The position numbers were made by a program, and so were the translations under genes. Under the pieces are notes generated by a model that did not search any database, was not told the origin of the DNA, and saw only the letters and a list, made by a program, of their open reading frames with translations. From the NCBI GenBank assembly GCA_013350335.1, contig CM023532.1, positions 89,779,383 through 89,843,382 on the forward strand: a DNA stretch of 64,000 nucleotides, in the 5' to 3' direction. Shown one piece after another: positions 46,038 to 56,500 of this stretch. Each line of letters opens with the position of its first letter. The stretch's first letter is position 1. The stretch is from Chimonanthus salicifolius (Eukaryota; Streptophyta; Magnoliopsida; Laurales; Calycanthaceae).

Positions 46038-46256
46038 ATGCCAACAAGAAGAATAGAATTAGTAAGATTAATCCATCATTGTGAAGCCACTTTAAGAAAT
46101 TTGGAAACAACTATTAATCAAGCGAATGATGTTTTGTATGTGGTAGATATTCCTGCTATCCGACAACAACATGAAAGACTCTTGGCCTTACATGATGCTG
46201 TTAAACAATACTGCCTCCGTTTGAAAAATGAATTAAATCTATTATTAAGGATCTGA
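46038..46256 (+). CDS. Small leader ORF 3 (segment D, intact)
   Basis: 72 codons, MPTRRIELVRLIHHCEATLR, ending VKQYCLRLKNELNLLLRI. The C-terminal pattern V.(E/Q)YC..L..EL.LL.R is shared with leader ORF 2, suggesting tandem duplication. An upstream in-frame GTG exists, but the ATG at 46038, four bases after the ORF 2 stop, is the natural start. It is all-helical and charged, with no recognised family. In segment A this ORF has been deleted apart from its last codons. Confidence 0.6.
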   Translation: MPTRRIELVRLIHHCEATLRNLETTINQANDVLYVVDIPAIRQQHERLLALHDAVKQYCLRLKNELNLLLRI

Positions 46257-46450
46257 AGTTTTTTAACCTTGTTGATTTACCTAATTCTCTTTAGAGTTTT
46301 AAGTCCTCCTTTTGTGTTCTTCCTATTTTGTATTTTGTGTGGTCGGCTAAGAGTGTGATAGCGTAGCAAGTCCCGCTTCAGGCTGCAGTCAGGCTCACAG
46401 GGCAGTAAATCTTTGACGGTGCTCTTCTTGTCACACTCATCCTACAAATT
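46257..46450 (+). other. Leader between small ORFs and ORF1 (segment D)
   Basis: Untranslated, conserved with 10590-10786 and with the inverted fragment 17911-18060 (AGTCCCGCTTC, GTGTGGTCG). No gene seen. Confidence 0.6.
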
Positions 46451-48488
46451 ATGGAAAAAACTAAAGGAAAAACAAAACTTTTTAAGAATTGGTTTAAATC
46501 ATTTCAGCATCCCTCTAATAGACCTACTTCATCCTCTTCATCTTACCAGTCTGCCATGTCTAGTTTTCTTCAGTATAGTTTAGCTAAAGATTATGAAAAC
46601 CCAGAAAAAACAAAAAATTCAGAAGAAATGGTGTATGAAAGTTTTGATCAAGCAATTTCCAACTGGAAAATGCCAGCTTTACCCATAACAGAAATATACA
46701 GTAATGGGACTTTTGAAGAACAAAATTATTATCACATTAAAACTGTAGAAGAAACTGTTTTTCTTTCTGGAGGAAAACAAACGATAAGACTCCTTGAAAG
46801 AAGAATCATTGAACAGATAAAGTCCAAATACAACTACCTGTACATTGGATTGATACAGGTAGGAATCAAACCCTTGTTTAGATTAGGATTAAATGCCTCA
46901 GTTTGCGTGTATGTCAGTGACCAAAGGCACGATGAATTTGATGATTCTCTTTATGCCATGGTTGAATCAAGTTTTTGCCATGGAGCAACTTACTTCAATT
47001 GTCTCCCAAATGTTACAGTTGACCTACATGATGATGATGTCCTGGACAGTGCCACTTTAGGATTCCAAAGTAAAGGATTAAAAATGAGTCCTAAGAGTAA
47101 ACCATTTCCCACTATCTATCGTGTCTTCTACAAATCCATGATATCTGTCTTTCCTATGATTGCTTACAGAGATATAGTTGAAAAGACCACTGTACTTTTG
47201 GAGCAAATTTTAACAACAATGTTTTTTATTCCAAAAGTTATTAGTTGTGAAGATGTTATTTTACGAGGAAATTGGCAAATAGAAGATGTTACTCCTAGAG
47301 AAAACGAAATCATAGATGATTTACAAAGTATTGTCAAACTACCCAATGGAAATGTTGAAGTCAACTTTAGGAAAAAAAATGGATAGAGCTAGAAAAAGTT
47401 TTGCTACCTATACTGAGGGTAGAAGAAGATTTAAGCTTGAAGACATTGATGATGATCAAAAGAATAGTGAAAAGGAAGAAATGGAACAAAAGGTATGTAA
47501 AAACAAAGAAAGTGGTATCGAACACCCAGTGTATAAAAGAACATTATCAGAAAAAACTTATACCCCTAGTGAAAGTGATTTTCTTCAAGGTGCCATAAGA
47601 ATGATTAGAGTTCCAAAGTCTGAGGTAAATCTAGTTCAAAAATTTGAGATTGATAAACCATACCTAAGGAAAAACCTAAAGGAATATCCTTTAAAGGATT
47701 GGTTTTTCAAAACCTTCAACTCAGAAGAAAAAGATAAAATGAGAGAACTTTGGTATCACCAAATGGAAGATGAAAGAAATATACCTTTCTTTGAATGGTT
47801 CATGGAGTATTTCAAAAAAGGAAAAATTAAAGAAGAGTCTCAAAATCCAAAACAAATTCGAGTCATAGGAAGAACAACTAGAACTTGGAAAGACTGATGG
47901 TAAGGAAGTCCATAAAGCTCATCCTCCTTGGAAAAAACTTGACATTTCCTCTAATAAGGCAGAAACTAAGAAATATGCCTGCCCTATTAAAGATAGTTCT
48001 GTGTTTGAGAAAAAGAGTGAGATAAATGCCCAAGATATAGGCCATAGCCTTGGTAATGTGATAGAACAGAATAATTACACCAATCTTTGCCTTTTAACTA
48101 TTGGAGAACAAACTGATAGGATTGAAAGAACAATCAAATTAAGTCCTGTCCTTAGTCCTACATCTCTAAAAAAAATACAGAAGAATATGCAGAAGAAACC
48201 CCTGTGAATCCTTTTTATATCCCAAGACAATTACCTTCAGGAATTATCCTACAAGAAGGACCATTTAAGATGTCGGAAGAAATGAAAAAAGAATTAATTT
48301 CCAGAATGGAAAGCCTCAATGTAGGAGGAAAAGGATTAAGTATCTTAAGTGTTTCAGCCTTTGAGAACATGTTGATAAACCGATTAAAAAAGTGAAACCC
48401 TCAAACTGAATTACCACTAACCAAGAATTATTACCCTAGACCTACTCCTGTTGATCTACAAATAGAAGAAGCCCCCTATACATACGAA
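46451..48488 (+). pseudogene. ORF1: movement protein and spacer (segment D)
   Basis: Starts ATG at 46451 (MEKTKGKTKLFKNWFKSF). The first 311 codons are open and contain the 30K-type core KYNYLYIGLIQVGIKPLFRL, HDDDVLDSATLGFQSKGLKM and FYKSMISVFPMIAYRD. The core is expected to bind nucleic acid and gate plasmodesmata. An extra A in the run at 47370-47378 shifts the frame. Further breaks are a TGA at 47895-47897, a frameshift near 48197 and TGA at 48393-48395 in place of Trp. The spacer carries EGPFKMSEEMKKEL and ESLNVGGKGLSIL, conserved in all copies. Confidence 0.88.
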
Positions 48489-50050
48489 ATGGATATAACC
48501 TATTCTGTAAATTCTTTGTATGAATGGAATCTTGATGGATTAACAAAATATCAAATTATCCAAATGGTTTATAGTATGATGATATATGCCAATGCCTATA
48601 AAGTCAGAGGAAACACTCCAAAAAATATTTTCCTCATTATAACCACCTCATTGAATGATGTCTTAAGAGGATGGTGGCACTATGGTTTAATAGGAGCCCA
48701 AAGAACTGAGATAGAAAATGTTGTTAAAATGGATGAATTAGGAAGAATTATATACAAAGACAAAAACACAGGAAGTTTTGTTGATCCCTCCATTAAATTT
48801 GAAATCGGTACTAGTCAGACTCCTGAAAATTATGAAACACAACCTGATTGTATCAGTGTTTTACTCTTGCGTATCCTAAACGAATTTACAGGAGGAATTG
48901 GATTAATCAAGGAGAAAAATAGACAACAACTACATCGTTTAAGGTGTAAAGATTTAGGTGAATTCCGCTGGTATAAAGTTGTTTTCTTATCAAAATTATA
49001 CCAGTTGAATGATTGCAATTCTGAAATTTGGAAAGAAAGGTTTATCTCAGGTTTACCACCCTTATTTGCTGAAAAAGTGCGGAATGCTCTACGAGAAGAA
49101 ATGCATATGCATGGTACCATAGATTATAAAGCCTTGACCTTTGGAGCAATTATCCAGAGAAATAACAAAGTTGGTATTAACCTTTGTACTGACCTCAAAA
49201 TCAGTAGACAAGCTGAAAAGGGAAGAAAATATTCAGGAAACAAAGAATTAGGAGATTTTTGTACTCAATTTGGCCTTGACCAAACAGCTGAATCCAAAAG
49301 AAAGTCGTCTCGTTCAAGATTTAGTCCAGATAGGAGAAATAAAACATTGAAAAAATACAAATATAAAGGCAATAAATATAGGAGAAAATTCAGATAAAAA
49401 CCCTATGAAACTTTCATGTTTAAGAGAAAACCCAAAGGCTACCCTAGCCAAAAGAAAACAAGAGAAAAGGAACCCACTTGTTACTCATGTGGACAAAAGG
49501 GTCATTATTCAAACAAATGTCCCCAGAAGGGAAAATCCTCTAAGAAGAAGGTTGGAAAAATTACCTATGATGATCCAGAAAAAGAAGTTTTAGAAGAAGA
49601 AGAAGTAGATGAATATTACTCCAGTCAACATAATGAAGAAGAAAATGAATATAATTCCCTTACATCAGATGACAATTCTAGTCAAGAAAATAAACTTCCT
49701 CATGTTCAACTTATCAAACAATTTCAAGCTTGTTCTTGTATTTCTGATGAAAATGATTCAAGTGATGAATGGTCATTACCATCAGACGATGATGTTGGTT
49801 TTGGTATCCACATTCGTGTCCTCACAGCCCCTCAAAAGTTGCTCCTTGAAATGGTTGATAGTATTCCTAACCTGGAGAAAAAAGTTCAATTTTTAAATCA
49901 AAATTCAAAATTAGGGGAGGAAGAGGCAGAAAGTTCAAATCCACCACAAAGAAATGTTAAAATTCTAGGTGAAAATGATGATGAAGATATTCCCTTTTAT
50001 CCAAAACCACCAAAAGAAAGATTTCACACACCTAAGCTATTCCATTATGG
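48489..50050 (+). pseudogene. ORF1: capsid protein with zinc knuckle (segment D)
   Basis: The frame is open from 48489 to 49397 through the caulimovirid capsid core: KYQIIQMVYSMMIYANAYKV, RGWWHYGLIGAQRTEIENVV, EFRWYKVVFLSKLYQLNDCN, WKERFISGLPPLFAEKVRN. A basic RNA-binding stretch follows. A TAA at 49395-49397 replaces GAA, which is present in the second copy at 53849. The CCHC knuckle CYSCGQKGHYSNKC is at 49479-49520. The acidic Ser/Glu tail (EEEEVDEYYSSQHNEEENEY) resembles the acidic capsid ends of caulimoviruses. A frameshift lies near 50010. Confidence 0.88.
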
Positions 50051-50890
50051 ATCTCATGAACAGAGCTGACAAAATCCAAGCGATCAATAAACCGTTAGCT
50101 CTCTCAGATCTGCAAAAAGAACTAAATGATCAAAAAAGGGAACTCCGAGAATTAAGAATTGAATTAACAAAAAAACAAAATGATTTAGACGAAAGACTTT
50201 CTTGGTTAGAAAGCGAAGGTGCTAGTGAGAAATATGATGAAGAAAAATTTGTACAAAGAATTAAAGCAGAAATCAACAGAGTCTCCACTGATGTCATTCC
50301 AACAAAATGTGTCTTCCAACAGTAGAGAGTCTAGGTGAAAATCAAAACTAAAAATTATGAGAAAATAGTGAATGTTGTCATCGATACTGGTGTCGATCTA
50401 AACATCATTAGATTAGGCGTGGTTCCGATGGAAACCACAAAAGAATCAAAACAATTCATATTAGCTGCTAATGGAACCAGTATTACTATTGAAAGAAAAA
50501 TTCCAAATGTCCATATTTGCTTCAAAGGTGTCTGTATTACTTCACCTTTTATTGTCTCTACTGATATTGTTGATGCAGTAATTCTTAGGTCCCCTTTTAT
50601 TCTTCTAATCCAACCATTCTCAGTAGATACTAAGGGAATCTCTATAAGAATCAGAGGTTTGGATATTAATCTTGATTTCAATGATGATCCTTGTGAAACA
50701 AAAATCCAGAAGATAAACCAAATCATTGCTAATAGAGAAAGTTACATGAAAGATTTGAAAAATGAAATCAAATGTCTAGATTAGCAAAGATTTGAATAAA
50801 AAATAATTCAAAGAAAAATTGGAAAATTTTACAAAACAGCTTGAAGACGAATGCTGTTCTGATTTACCATTTGCGTTTTGGAATAGAAAA
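50051..50890 (+). pseudogene. ORF1: linker and aspartic protease (segment D)
   Basis: A heptad-like linker (LQKELNDQKRELRELRIELT) precedes the pepsin-like viral protease. The active-site motif reads DTGVDLNIIRLG at 50383 onward; other copies have DTGADLN. The flap and second half (LAANGTSITIERKIPNVHIC, SPFIVSTDIVDAVIL) are present. Two TAG codons at about 50323-50335 interrupt the approach to the domain at sites that are Trp and Gln elsewhere. There is a stop at about 50784. The protease would cut the polyprotein. Confidence 0.87.
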
Positions 50891-52241
50891 AGGCACATGG
50901 TAAGTTTATCATATATTAAAGGATTTGAAGAAAAGGACATCCAACAAACACTCGTCCATCTCAGATGGATGCAAATCATTTAAACCTCTGTCAAGAAGAA
51001 ATCACCGATTTACTAAAGAAAAAGTTAATCAGAAAAAGTAAATCCCCTTGGAGCTGTACAGCATTTTATGTCGGAAAAGTTGCTGAGATAGAAAGAGGAG
51101 TCCCAAGATTAGTAATCAATTATAAGCCTTTAAACAAGGTTTTACAATCTATCAGGCATCCTTTACCTAATACCCAAGACTTGTTGAGCAGGCTAAACAA
51201 TGCCAAAATATTCTCAAAGTTTGATTTAAAATCAGGATTTTGGCAAATCCAAAGTAAGGAAGATGATAGGTACAAGACTGCTTTCACCGTACCTATGGGA
51301 CATTATGAGTGGAATGTTATGCCATTTGGATTAAAAATACCCCTTCTGAATTTCAAAACATCATGAATAACATATTTTCATCATATACCCAGTTTGCGAT
51401 TGTATACATTGATGATATTCTAATTTTTCCCGAATCTGTTGCACAACACTGGAAACATTTGGGTATATTTAAAAGAATCATAAAAGAAAATGGTCTGGTT
51501 TTATCTAAACGAAAAATGAGTTTATTCCAACAAAAAGTCAGATTTCTTGGTTTTGAAATTCAAAATGGAAAAATAACTCCTACTAATAGAGTTATACAGT
51601 TTGCTGACAAATTCCTAGACGAAATCAAGGATAAAAATATGTTGCAAAGATTTCTTGGATACCTAAATTATGTCGTTTTTTTCTATCAAGATTTGGCAAA
51701 AGATAGGAAACTTCTCCAAGAAAGACTAAAGAAAAGTCCTAAAGATTGGACTGAGAACCATACTAAAGCTGTCCAAAAGATCAAAGAAAGAGTAAAAAAT
51801 CTCCCTTGTAGATGCTTATCTGATCCTGAAGCTTTTAAAATAGTCCAAATTGACGCTTCAAATCTTGGTTATGGTGGAATCCTTTTACAACGTAGAAATG
51901 ATTCAGAAGATGAATTGGTCCGATTCAATTCTGGATTATGTAATGATGCCCAGAAGAAATATTCCACAATAAAAAAGGAAGTTCTTGCTATAGTTCTTTG
52001 TGTAACTAAATTCCAACATGATCTGTTAAACAAAGAATTTCTTATAAAAGTCGATGCTAAGTCAGCAAAAGAAATTTTAGAAAAAGACGTCAAAAATCTT
52101 ATCTCAAAGCAATTTTTTGCTAGATGGCAAGCCATTTTATCTGTATTTAAATTCAAAATTGAATTTATTAATGGAAGTACTAATTCTCCCCCTGACTTTC
52201 TTACTAGAGAATTTCTTCAAGGAAGAATAAATGGCAAGTAG
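50891..52241 (+). pseudogene. ORF1: reverse transcriptase and RNase H (segment D)
   Basis: The reverse transcriptase starts with LLKKKLIRKSKSPWSCTAFY, through FSKFDLKSGFWQIQSKEDDR and VPMGHYEWNVMPFGLK. A one-base loss near 51340 shifts the frame, and 51309-52241 is then open. It carries YIDDILIF (51405 onward), FLGFEIQNGKITPTNR and LQRFLGYLNYV, then RNase H with QIDASNLGYGGILLQ and YSTIKKEVLAIVLCVTKFQH. The stop is TAG 52239-52241. The YIDD motif is intact, unlike in segment F. Confidence 0.9.
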
Positions 52242-53542
52242 TTCTTCCCCGCTCAACCAGAAGAAAGGAAAGGAGAAAATGACATCGCAGGAAGAAAGCC
52301 AAAAGGTTTTTTACACCATCTAAAGATTCTAGCCAGTCAGAATTATATCTTTACACTGGTTACAGAGTATTTGTTACATCAGACTGTCTTATGGAAGAAA
52401 GGTCTGTAGAAGATAATGTGCATTTCCTCTTTGGAAAAGGTCTTCATTATTATTCTCTTAATAAGAAGAAAACCAGAGAATGGTATCTTAATATTTTGCA
52501 CCAAACGAAAAGTGTCCTCATTTTCCACAACAAAAACCCGAATGGTATCATCACTTATTGAAAATTTACCATTCTTAAAATCCTTACTGAAGAAGATTGG
52601 GATGGTCCCTTATACATGACTCGTTCAGTTCAGCTTTATAATTCCACTGATCATTTCAATTATTGGGATTATATGGATGCATGGAAATTTGCTTTATTGT
52701 GGCAAAACCGCCAATATAGCCATTCTTGGTTCATCAGGTTTAAAGAAGAAAGTCCTGATGTTGTTCCTATTCACTGCAATTTCCCTTCATGGTTCTTATT
52801 TGGATGGTGGACCCATTTTGGTGCTTCTCAAAAAATTCTTCCTGATAATTTCCGTTACCTATTTATTAAAATTTGCCAGGTTGAAGAAAAGGTTCCTTAT
52901 GAAGTTTTTAATGTTTCTCGTTTCTTTACAAAATTCCATATCCCTTATGTTCTCCAATGGAAATTTGAAGTTAAGAAAGATTCATATGGTCTTCAATCTC
53001 TCTACCAGACTACTTACCAAAATTGGTGGCCAAAAATTGAGAATGACACGTATGAGAGAATTTTGAATCAAATCTCTCCTCCTGAAGAAATCCATAAGCC
53101 AATTACAGATGAAAAGGCCCATGAGAATAAAATGCTCATGGCTGATCTTTCGGCCAAGAAAATTGCTAAAGAAATTGCTTGAGAAAGATCTCCCGAGCCC
53201 ATGGATGTTCTTGTTGAATCTGTTAATTTTGAAGAAAAGATTAAACAGATTTTAGAAGAGTATCTTTCTAAGAAGAAAGAAGGTTTGCATAATTGGGATA
53301 GTAATCATGACCCTGACGAAAAAATTGATGACGAAGATGTGTCTCTTGAAAAGCTTAATCCTCGTTGGGATCCTGATTCTTGTGTGAATCCTGATGGTTC
53401 TGTCACTGAATTTCTCAGAGGTGGAAAATTTTGGTATACTTCTCCTTCAACTAAAGATGATAAAGAAAAGGAATCTATGCTAGCTGAGCTGTTCTGCAAG
53501 AATTTCGCAAAAGCCAAAAAATTGATGAAAAAGAATATGTAA
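52231..53542 (+). pseudogene. Pararetrovirus ORF2 (segment D, full length, broken)
   Basis: ATG at 52231 (MASSSSPLNQKKGKEKMTSQ) overlaps the ORF1 end by 11 nt, suggesting coupled translation. The product is about 438 codons in three parts. The first has a YLYTGYRVFVTSDCLMEE-type region. A Trp-rich middle follows (HSWFIRFKEESPD, FPSWFLFGWWTHFGASQKIL, YQNWWPKIENDTYERILNQI). The C-terminus is acidic to charged, ending LMKKNM. Lesions are a frameshift near 52305, TGA near 52559 and TGA at 53180-53182 where other copies have CGA. A role as transactivator or capsid partner is possible but unsupported. Confidence 0.83.
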
Positions 53543-53563
53543 TGAAGATCTTGTCAGCCAATT

Positions 53564-53574
53564 TGGTATCAGAG
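53564..53574 (+). promoter_or_regulatory. Truncated tRNA-Met primer-binding site (segment D)
   Basis: TGGTATCAGAG, 21 bp after the ORF2 stop, matches the first 11 bases of the primer site at 9458. It then runs straight into capsid-gene sequence (ATTATAAAGCC). The virus-virus join lies inside the primer site. Confidence 0.88.
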
Positions 53575-53575
53575 A

Positions 53576-56500
53576 TTATAAAGCCTTGAACTTTGGAGGA
53601 ATTATTCAAAGAATTAACAAAGTTGGTATTAACGTTTGTACAGACCTCAAAATCAGTAGACAAGCTGAAAAGGCAAGAAAATATTCAAGAAACAAAGAAT
53701 TAGGAGATTTTTGTTTTCAATTTGGCCTTGACCAAACAGCTGAATCCAAAAGAAAGCCATCTCGTTCAAGATTTAGTCCAGATAGGAGAAATAAAACATT
53801 GAAAAAATACAAATATAAAGGCAATAAATATAGGAGAAAATTCAGAGAAAAACCCCATGAAACTTTCATGTTTAAGGGAAAACCCAAAGGGTACCCTAGC
53901 CGAAAGAAAACAAGAGAAAAGGAACCCACTTGTTACTCATGTGGACAAAATGGTCATTATTCAAACAAATGTCCCCAAAAGGGAAAATCCTCTAAGAAGA
54001 AGGTTGGAAATATTACCTATGGAGCAGATGAATATTACTCCAGTCAACATAATGAAGAAGAAAATGAATATAATTCCCTTACATAATATGACAATTCTAG
54101 TCAGGAAAATAAACTTCCTCATGTTCAACTTATCAAACAATTTCAGGCTTGTTTTTGTATTTCTGATTAAAATGATTCAAGTGATGAATGGTCATTATGT
54201 AACGCCCCGCCCTTTTTCACTCGCTTCTTCCCGTAAATCAGAGTCTATTTTTTTTTATAACAAAGTAGAGCGATAGAGAGCGGGACGTCACGACGCGAGC
54301 TAAGTTCGAACTTCTAAAGTCCTGACCCTTAACTTGCCAACCCTATGTGTGCATGGACTCAGTCCATGAAAACGGTTCACACATAGCAATATAAACATGT
54401 GGAATAAAAATCATAACATGCTGAAACATAATAGAACACAGTTCTATTCCATTCAGATAGCAAAGTGCGTCAAGTCCTTAATCATCATTATCATGACGCA
54501 ATTATCCAATAAAACATCCAACCATAGCAAATTCATCTAAGTTATTACAATCCGAATTCTAGATACTCAAAATACAAACCCATGAGTATCTTAAACAAAA
54601 TATAAACTAAATCATCCAAGCTCCTATGCCTGGTCCGTTTCACGTTCATCGTTCCCCTCGTTTCCTGTATCATCCACTAAGGTAGAAGTCGGGCGTTAGA
54701 ACAAACACGCCCAATAGGTATTCCAATTAGGGTTAACACATGGGTTACTACCAAAAATTCAGATATAATATATATCAAAACCAGTTATAATAAATCATCC
54801 CATACTTATAAAGCATCGCATCCAAAACAGTGTATGATAATAGAGATCCAATCATACCGATAAAAACTAGAAACCTTGCATGATAATAAATATCATAATC
54901 ATGCCGAATCAATGCCATGCCATGCTATCATATGCAATGAGTCCCACCCATCACAAAACATCCTCTTGATGGAAAGTTCCTCATCAAGGTATCCCCCACG
55001 ATTCTATTACGGACGTCCCGACGGAGTGTGGATCTCCGGTTACATTTCATACACAGTATCCTCTTAATGGAATTCTCATCATCAAGGTATCTCCCCACGA
55101 GTGTTTTACGAACGCCCCGACAGAGTGTGGGTCCCCGGTTACCTGTTCATCCCTCCCATATCATGCATGAAATGCAAATGCCAACATGCTATGTAGAAAT
55201 ACAAATCATAGCATTTAAAACTAACATTTAAACCACATGCTATTTTATCATATAAACATAGCATTTAAAATCACAATTTGAAACATATCCTTTGCAACTT
55301 ATATTCATCAAAAATAAGATAAAACAATGCACATAAACCCATGGTTTCAAAGAGGTGGAATCTTACCAAAGACCGCTAACGTGTTCTTGCGTCTTTCGTC
55401 CGGTAACCGCTCACGATCGTAAACACCCTGTAAAGTCCCGTTACCTTATAATATAAAATCAATCAAAACCAAATCCCACTTGATTTACAATAATGTTTAA
55501 GTCCATAAACACAATAATCATGGGGTTCGGCCATACACCATGGCCGAACCCATGGTTTATCATTTTCAGCCGATATTACCAAATTATCATTGGTCTAATC
55601 TTTAGTTAATATTTCTTTTTAATAAACCAAACATAGTCCCTATATCCACCAAACATTCTCCATGGGGTTCGGCTATACACCATGGCGGAACCCATGGTCC
55701 ATTATTTTTACTTAATTACCAAAATGCCATTATACCTAATAACATGACCAATTACATAAACCATGAACGTAGGTCTATATGTAATTAAATCTCTCATTAC
55801 CTTAAACATGCATAATCACTCTAAGTGTCCTTAAAATATTCCAACACATGGTCCATCAAATAATTCATGGGGTTCGGCCATACACCATGGCCGAACCCTA
55901 TATCCATTATTTTGACCTATTTACAATCTTGCAATTTCTTCCAACAACTTAGGCTTAGGTTCCAACACATAGGTCCATTTATTTATTTTAAACATTCATA
56001 ACACTCCCAAATAACCCTTTAAAATAATTCATAACTGATTCCATCAACTTATGTTTGAGTTTCAAAACATAGTTCCATTAATTCTACGTAATTACCATAT
56101 TGTCATCCAAGGCTATAATTCCATTATTCTCACCCTTCATCCCTTGGTTTGGTGAACCATTCATTAAAATTATGCAAAGACCCAAACATGGCCCATTAAC
56201 AAGTTCATGGGGTTCGGCCATACACCATAGCCGAACCCTTGATGTTTCTTTTCCAACTTTTCTTTTCAATGGTTCACCAACTTAGGTCCATAAACCATAA
56301 CCTATACTTGCATCCTCCCTTTAAAATACACATAAACATAAACCCATGAAATTTGTTCATGTGGTTTCGGCCATACACATGGCCGAAGCCATGATGTCTA
56401 AGTCCCAATTATTTTCATTGCAACCATTATTAGAAAATCCATAATTAACAAGTCCATAATTAGATAGTTTCCAAATTTATCATGCATCCTTCCATAATTA

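Larger units (their letters stand above)
45164..53575 (+). mobile_element. Endogenous pararetrovirus segment D, nearly one full genome
   Basis: About 8.4 kb in the order promoter, three small ORFs, ORF1 (MP, capsid, protease, reverse transcriptase, RNase H), ORF2, primer-binding site. Compared with segment A only about 200 bp between primer site and promoter are missing. It begins at minisatellite and ends inside the primer site, where a second partial capsid copy is joined. It carries about a dozen stops and frameshifts, so no full polyprotein can be made. Confidence 0.93.

Noticed and set aside
45164..53575. A replication-competent virus copy
   Set aside because: Segment D has at least ten stops or frameshifts across ORF1 and ORF2 and lacks part of the control region.
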